Source: Candidatus Aminicenans sakinawicola JGI OTU-1 (GTDB lineage: Bacteria > Acidobacteriota > Aminicenantia > Aminicenantales > Aminicenantaceae). Taken from it: a stretch of 64,000 bases of DNA. This document shows, in pieces, positions 60,102 to 64,000 of this stretch; position 1 is the first letter of the stretch, and each line of letters opens with the position of its first letter. The notes under the pieces were generated by a model that saw nothing but the letters and a program-made list of their open reading frames with translations, did not search any database and was not told the DNA's origin. Location: the NCBI GenBank assembly GCA_000493965.1, contig AWNV01000007.1, positions 28,408 to 92,407 on the forward strand. The letters run 5' to 3'. A program made the translations under genes and the position numbers.

Positions 60102-61424
60102 TCAGCCAACTCCCATGGCTTTATCCAGTTCTGCCAGAGAGACGACATAATCGTAAAGCGCTTGGGAATAGTTAGTCTTTGCCTGAGTCAAGGCGGTCTG
60201 GGCCTGGTTTACATCAAGAACGGTTACCATGCCTTCTTCAAAACTCAACTCGGCAATTCGCAGGCTTTCCTGAGCCTGTTCTACGTTCTTTTCTTGCGAA
60301 ATAAGGGATTCCTTCGCTTCCTCAAGCTTTAGGAAAGCCTGCCTGACTTCAAACTTTAGTGTATTTGCAAGACCTTTCTGTGTAAGTTCCAGCTCTTTGA
60401 TCATGGCTTTTGACTGGGCTACCCTGGCGGATGTAGCAAACCCGTTGAAGATCGGAAGGGTTAGAACCAGATTGACTGAATAATAGTTTGACCAGTTGTT
60501 TTCCTTAAAATTAAGATGATCCGACCAGTAATTATATTGACCAGATAGTGCAATAGAAGGCAGGCTTGCAGCCCTTGCCATTTTCAAAGCTTCTCCGGCC
60601 ATCTGTTTCTGGAACCTGAGCTGGCTTATCTCCGGCCTGTTCTGCACAGCCCTGGTCAAGCATTCTTCTAACTCAGGATTGGCGGGTTTATAGGTTAAAT
60701 TGCCTTTAATTTCGATCTCTGTTGAAAGGTCCAGGCCTAGAAGTGTTTTCAGACTGAGCTCGAGTATTTTTAGATTATTCTTTGCTTTAATCAACTGGGG
60801 TTTTAAGTTTGCGACCTGCACTTCTGACCTCAGAAGGTCAAACTTTGAGGCCATTCCTACTTCATACTGGGTTTTAATATTCTTGTGGAGTTTTTCGGCA
60901 ACTTCTACAGCTTCTTCTGACACCTTGATAAATTCCTTTGCTAGCAGAGCCCCGTAGAATGCTCTTTTTGTATTGAAAACAGTCGTATGTCTGGATTGTC
61001 GTACAGCCTCTTCTGTGGATTTTAGGTTGTAGTTTGCTTGTCTGTATCCGGAGACCAGCCTGCCTCCGGTGAAAACAGGGATCGTAAGGGCAAGGGAAAA
61101 CTGGAAATCCCGGGTAAAGTCCACTTCTACTCTCTGTGGGGGCTGTCCGGGAATCATTGATGGGAATTCCAGTTCCATTACTTTTTCATTCAGAGTATGC
61201 AGCCCTTGACCGTTAAGAGAAGGGAAGAAGCCTGAGGCTGCCTGCCTGACCTGGGATTGAGCCGCCTCAACTTTCTCTTCGGAAGCAAGATGGTAAGGGT
61301 TTTGAGAGAGTGCGAGGCGTATGCTGTCTTCAAGTGTCAGGGTTATTTTTTCCTGGGAAAAAGAAAATCTCCCTGCAGTAAACAGCATAAATATTATTAA
61401 AAATATTTTTCCTATATTTCGCAT
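60102..61424 (-). CDS. TolC-family outer-membrane channel of the RND operon
   Basis: This 440-residue TolC homologue has a signal peptide (IGKIFLIIFMLFTAGRFSFSQ) followed by LTLEDSIRLALSQNPYHL, the duplicated TolC helices (KAAQSQVRQAASGFFPSLNGQ), and repeated features such as RPEISQLRFQKQMAGEAL and SYYSVNLVLTLPIFNGFATSA. It begins 2 bp after the tetR stop and is followed by the adaptor gene, giving a complete tripartite pump. Confidence 0.93.
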   Translation of the reverse strand: MRNIGKIFLIIFMLFTAGRFSFSQEKITLTLEDSIRLALSQNPYHLASEEKVEAAQSQVRQAASGFFPSLNGQGLHTLNEKVMELEFPSMIPGQPPQRVEVDFTRDFQFSLALTIPVFTGGRLVSGYRQANYNLKSTEEAVRQSRHTTVFNTKRAFYGALLAKEFIKVSEEAVEVAEKLHKNIKTQYEVGMASKFDLLRSEVQVANLKPQLIKAKNNLKILELSLKTLLGLDLSTEIEIKGNLTYKPANPELEECLTRAVQNRPEISQLRFQKQMAGEALKMARAASLPSIALSGQYNYWSDHLNFKENNWSNYYSVNLVLTLPIFNGFATSARVAQSKAMIKELELTQKGLANTLKFEVRQAFLKLEEAKESLISQEKNVEQAQESLRIAELSFEEGMVTVLDVNQAQTALTQAKTNYSQALYDYVVSLAELDKAMGVG

Positions 61425-61426
61425 TT

Positions 61427-62104
61427 TTATGCTCCTTTTCTTTCCTTTTTAATGCCGTAAAGAAGAAAACTCATCAGTAAATCTGTGCCTTCATTTAAAC
61501 TGTATTCTTTAGTTTTCATCGGGCCTCTCAAGAAAAAACCGCGCAGCATAGACCCTAAAATGAAAGATGCATCTGTGACATTGACTTCTCTGAATTCACC
61601 GGATTCGATTCCTTCTTTAATGATTTCATATGTAATGTCAGAAATTTTTTTCATCATTACCATAAATTCATTCGGAATCGCTGGGTGTCCATGTAAAGTT
61701 TGAAGCTGCTGTTCTTGACTAATATTTAAAATCTTTTTCATCGTAGATCTTTCTATGAAGAATATTCGAGCTATGTTTCTCTTTCTGCTATAGTAAGAAG
61801 TAATATAATAGATAGTTTTCCTCAATTTTTCTTCTGAGCTTATTTTCTTTGTGAGTATTTCTGATAGGCTCTCATGCACTTCTTCGAGAGATCTTAAGAT
61901 AATTTTTATGAATATGTCCCTTTTACTTCTGAAATATCTATAGATGGTAGCTTTAGAAAATTGGGCTTCTCTACTTATATCATCCATGGTGGCTAGAGTG
62001 TAACCTTTATTGGTAATAATTTTTTCTGATGCTTTTAAAATAGACTTCTTATTTTCTTGCAGTCTGTGCTCTTTTCTTTCTGCCCTGAGGTCTCTCTTTT
62101 TCAT
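61427..62104 (-). CDS. TetR-family transcriptional repressor of the efflux operon
   Basis: This 225-residue TetR regulator has the helix-turn-helix at residues 24-70: SILKASEKIITNKGYTLATMDDISREAQFSKATIYRYFRSKRD (AFSKATIYRYF is the signature). The C-terminal ligand-binding domain is family-variable. It is the first gene of the operon tetR-tolC-adaptor-pump, so self-regulation is expected. A promoter and a palindromic operator lie just upstream. Confidence 0.92.
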   Translation of the reverse strand: MKKRDLRAERKEHRLQENKKSILKASEKIITNKGYTLATMDDISREAQFSKATIYRYFRSKRDIFIKIILRSLEEVHESLSEILTKKISSEEKLRKTIYYITSYYSRKRNIARIFFIERSTMKKILNISQEQQLQTLHGHPAIPNEFMVMMKKISDITYEIIKEGIESGEFREVNVTDASFILGSMLRGFFLRGPMKTKEYSLNEGTDLLMSFLLYGIKKERKGA

Positions 62105-62140
62105 TTTATATACTCCTTGGTATTATTGGCAAACTCAAGG

Positions 62141-62193
62141 GTTTAATAAATAAACTAAAGAGTTACATTAGCAGATGTTTCAGATCTTGTCAA
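62141..62193 (-). promoter_or_regulatory. Promoter and operator of the tetR-efflux operon
   Basis: Minus-strand TTGACA (62188-62193) and TAATGT (62165-62170) are 17 bp apart. GTTTA-ATAAA-TAAAC (62141-62155) is a perfect inverted repeat at and just downstream of the start site, a likely TetR binding site. Confidence 0.6.
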
Positions 62194-62260
62194 GTATATT
62201 TCATCTGAAAAGTTACATGAAAAGCTAGTTGGGGCGTAATTAAAAAACAGGAAAAATTGC

Positions 62261-63163
62261 TTATGCGCGGGGATGGAATTTGTCATATACTTTTCGCAGA
62301 TGTCTGCGGCTGACGTGAGTATATATTTGTGTTGTAGTAATCTGGCTGTGTCCCAGCATTAGCTGTACTGACCTGAGGTCGGCTCCTCTTTCCAGAAGAT
62401 GAGTGGCAAACGAATGACGGAGCATGTGAGGACATATTTTCGTGCCGAGGCCGGCCGTTTCTGCATAGCCTTTCAGCATTTTCCAGAAGCCCTGGCGGGT
62501 GAAAGCTTCTCCTCGAATGGTTAGAAAAAGAATACCGGTCTCTTTTTTAAAGAATTTATTCCGAGCTTCTTTGAGATACACTCTAATGGCATTTGATGCG
62601 GAATTTCCGAAGGGGACGATCCTTTCTTTATTTCCTTTTCCCCGGCATATGAGAAATCCTTCATTCAGGTTCAAATCTTTAAGTTTTAAAGTGACAAGTT
62701 CTGATGCCCTTAATCCTGTTGCATAGAGAAGTTCAAGCATAGCCTTGTCCCTTAACCCGTGATGCGCTTTTTCATCGGGTTGTTGTAAGAGGAGTCCGAC
62801 TTCTTTCACTGTTAGAAATTTAGGCAAGCTGATCCAGCTCTTTGGCGTTGAGAGATTAACTGTAGGATTTTTTTTAATGATTCCATCCAAAATCAGAAAC
62901 CTGTAGAAAGATTTCAAAGATGAAATAAGTCTGGCCATGGAACGGGCAGATAGTCCGGCCCGGCTGGTATGATGAATGAACTTTATCAAGTCTTCTTCTG
63001 TGGTGTTTAACCATGTTATTTTTTCTTCATTAAAGAATAAAAAAAGCTTCTTTAAATCCCGGGAATAAGAGAGAAGCGTATTTGAAGATAGTCCTTTCTC
63101 TACAGAAAGATATTCGATAAAGACCTTAAGAATTTCATCTGGTTTAAGGGTCAGATTTTTCAT
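62261..63163 (-). CDS. xerD: Tyrosine recombinase XerC/XerD family
   Basis: This 300-residue Xer-type recombinase has an N-terminal SAM-like core-binding domain (residues 10-105) and a catalytic domain. The catalytic set is R152 (TGLRASEL), K176 or K179 (CRGKGNKE), H247 and R249 (PHMLRHSFATHLLERGADL), H272 (LGHSQITTTQIYTH) and Y281. Xer proteins resolve chromosome dimers at dif. No dif site is recognised in the window. It overlaps the MBL gene stop by 4 nt. Chromosome-dimer resolution rather than an integrase is favoured by length. Confidence 0.88.
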   Translation of the reverse strand: MKNLTLKPDEILKVFIEYLSVEKGLSSNTLLSYSRDLKKLFLFFNEEKITWLNTTEEDLIKFIHHTSRAGLSARSMARLISSLKSFYRFLILDGIIKKNPTVNLSTPKSWISLPKFLTVKEVGLLLQQPDEKAHHGLRDKAMLELLYATGLRASELVTLKLKDLNLNEGFLICRGKGNKERIVPFGNSASNAIRVYLKEARNKFFKKETGILFLTIRGEAFTRQGFWKMLKGYAETAGLGTKICPHMLRHSFATHLLERGADLRSVQLMLGHSQITTTQIYTHVSRRHLRKVYDKFHPRA

Positions 63164-63780
63164 CTAATAAAAGGATTCGAGTCCTTTTCTTGCGCGACAG
63201 TAGTGGAAGGGCCGTGGCCGGGAAGAACAATTGTCTCATCAGGCAGGACAAGTATTTTATTTTTAATGGAGTCTTGCAGATCATTTAAGGATCCACCAGG
63301 GATGTCGGTGCGGCCGACTCCTCCGCAGAAGAGTGCATCACCGGACAGGAGAAAACTGTCTCCCATTAAACTTATGCTTCCTGGCGAATGGCCGGGAGTG
63401 TGAATAACTTTTAAGGATGATTTCCCAATTTCTATGTTTTCACCGTCCTCCAGAAGTTTATCGGGAGGTGGAGAGGCCTTTGCTCCCGGAAGGAAGCTTA
63501 GCGCTAACTGCTGAAACACCCCGGACATCTTGCTGTCTAAAGAGTGAATATAAAGGGGAATATTGTATTTATCTTTTATGTGTTTATTTGCTCCGATATG
63601 GTCGAAATGACCGTGTGTGTTGATAATAACTGTGGGCCTAAGGTTTTTTCTCGATATGACACTGAATATTTTTTCGGCTTCTGCTCCTGGGTCAATGACA
63701 GCACATTCGAGAGTCTCTTTGCAGTATACAAGATAGCAGTTTGTCTGGAGGGCTCCGACAACGATTGTTTCATATTTCAT
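63160..63780 (-). CDS. MBL-fold metallo-hydrolase (glyoxalase II-like)
   Basis: This 206-residue metallo-beta-lactamase-fold enzyme has the metal-binding HGHFDH motif (H56, H58, D60, H61) after VIINT, a second His in HTPGHSPGSISL and a terminal VLPGHGPSTTV. Such proteins hydrolyse thioesters (glyoxalase II) or related persulfides; the substrate is unresolved. It precedes and overlaps xerD by 4 nt. Initial YETIVVGALQTNCYLVYC is the standard family opening. Confidence 0.9.
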   Translation of the reverse strand: MKYETIVVGALQTNCYLVYCKETLECAVIDPGAEAEKIFSVISRKNLRPTVIINTHGHFDHIGANKHIKDKYNIPLYIHSLDSKMSGVFQQLALSFLPGAKASPPPDKLLEDGENIEIGKSSLKVIHTPGHSPGSISLMGDSFLLSGDALFCGGVGRTDIPGGSLNDLQDSIKNKILVLPDETIVLPGHGPSTTVAQEKDSNPFIR

Positions 63781-63851
63781 GTTTTTTTCATATTAATTCT
63801 ATAGTGTTCTTTAGTCAAGATATCAAGCTTAAATAAATATATCGGCATTCT

Positions 63852-64000
63852 TTATGAATAATTCAGGTTGGATAAGATGAATTTGAGGGCATATTTGCGC
63901 TCCACTAAGATTTTTAACGCCATTTCCTCCCCGATCTTCTCGGCTCTGCTGGAACTCCGCATGTTTATCTTAAGCAGCGCCACAATGTCCCCGAGCCATC
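63852..64000 (-). CDS. Possible C-terminal end of a gene entering from the right edge
   Basis: The minus-strand frame is open from the window edge for 48 codons to a TAA at 63852-63854. The reading is basic and helical (WLGDIVALLKINMRSSSRAE, then EEMALKILVERKYALKFILS). Part of it coincides with an interspersed repeat (63870-63930) that is non-coding elsewhere, so it may be a repeat rather than a gene. Confidence 0.3.
   Translation of the reverse strand, partial: WLGDIVALLKINMRSSSRAEKIGEEMALKILVERKYALKFILSNLNYS
63870..63930. repeat. Interspersed repeat, copy 3 of 3
   Basis: GATAAGATGAATTTGAG, GCGCTCCACTAAGATTTTTA and ACGCCATTTCCTCC match copy 1 (12091-12151) in the same orientation and copy 2 (28281-28334) inverted. 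Confidence 0.7.

Overview
The window reads as chromosomal DNA of a Gram-negative (diderm) bacterium, estimated by eye at about 40% G+C. It encodes an LPS-assembly protein (LptD), a heptose-type sugar kinase, a heptosyltransferase-like GT9, an O-antigen ligase-like protein, two TolC-type proteins, an RND pump and a TonB-dependent receptor. A GWxTD-domain lipoprotein, a large TonB receptor with a carboxypeptidase-regulatory-like N-terminus and many novel lipoproteins suggest an Acidobacteriota/Aminicenantota-like lineage. This is an inference from gene content; no rRNA is present.

Layout. 1-2.1 kb: four small poorly conserved genes, three followed by related hairpin-bearing intergenic elements, then rlmB. 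2.1-5.5 kb: rlmB, a lipid kinase, plsC and an unknown exported protein. 5.6-7.8 kb: a double-MerR regulator coupled to a B12-binding radical SAM enzyme. 8.0-12.1 kb: accA-hisS-aspS. 12.2-14.8 kb: a kinase-like/multi-membrane fusion preceded by a small ORF. 15-28 kb: envelope region (fRMsr, LptD, two SDR sugar-nucleotide enzymes, a heptose kinase, a PHP protein, O-antigen ligase, GT9, Trm112, CDP-alcohol transferase, purM, GT4, GT2). 28.4-34.9 kb: TolC protein and two tandem 792-residue GT-C-like membrane proteins. 35-41 kb: asnA with an asparagine-rich leader ORF, tsaD, mtnA, a TPR lipoprotein, tatA and a methyltransferase. 41-47 kb: TonB receptor, GWxTD lipoprotein, tRNA-Leu(CAG) and a baeRF protein. 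47-51.9 kb: an mgtE remnant, a repeat-flanked methyltransferase/ATP-grasp fusion with a small upstream ORF, a frameshifted psd, pssA and a LysE exporter. 52-55.8 kb: a lipoprotein, a DUF4143 ATPase, a broken baeRF tail, a MazF-type toxin-antitoxin pair and palindromic repeats. 55.8-62.1 kb: a TetR-controlled RND efflux operon. 62.2-64 kb: a Xer recombinase, an MBL hydrolase and an interspersed repeat.

How genes work together. Phospholipid genes (plsC, lipid kinase, psd, pssA, a CDP-alcohol transferase) and LPS/O-antigen genes dominate and fit envelope building. The most interesting signal is upstream of asnA. A consensus promoter lies 6 nt before an ATG that opens a 34-codon ORF with seven Asn codons, three consecutive ones abutting a perfect 8-bp hairpin. 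The end of that ORF can pair with the asnA Shine-Dalgarno region. This looks like an asparagine-sensing attenuation leader. A second candidate is the 47.3-49.7 kb locus: a 40-codon ORF with a strong ribosome binding site ahead of a methyltransferase/ATP-grasp ligase fusion, lying between two 83-bp direct repeats. Several promoters place the -10 hexamer about 6-9 nt before an ATG lacking a Shine-Dalgarno sequence, suggesting that leaderless mRNAs are common here. All family assignments are from reading motifs by eye; no database search was run.
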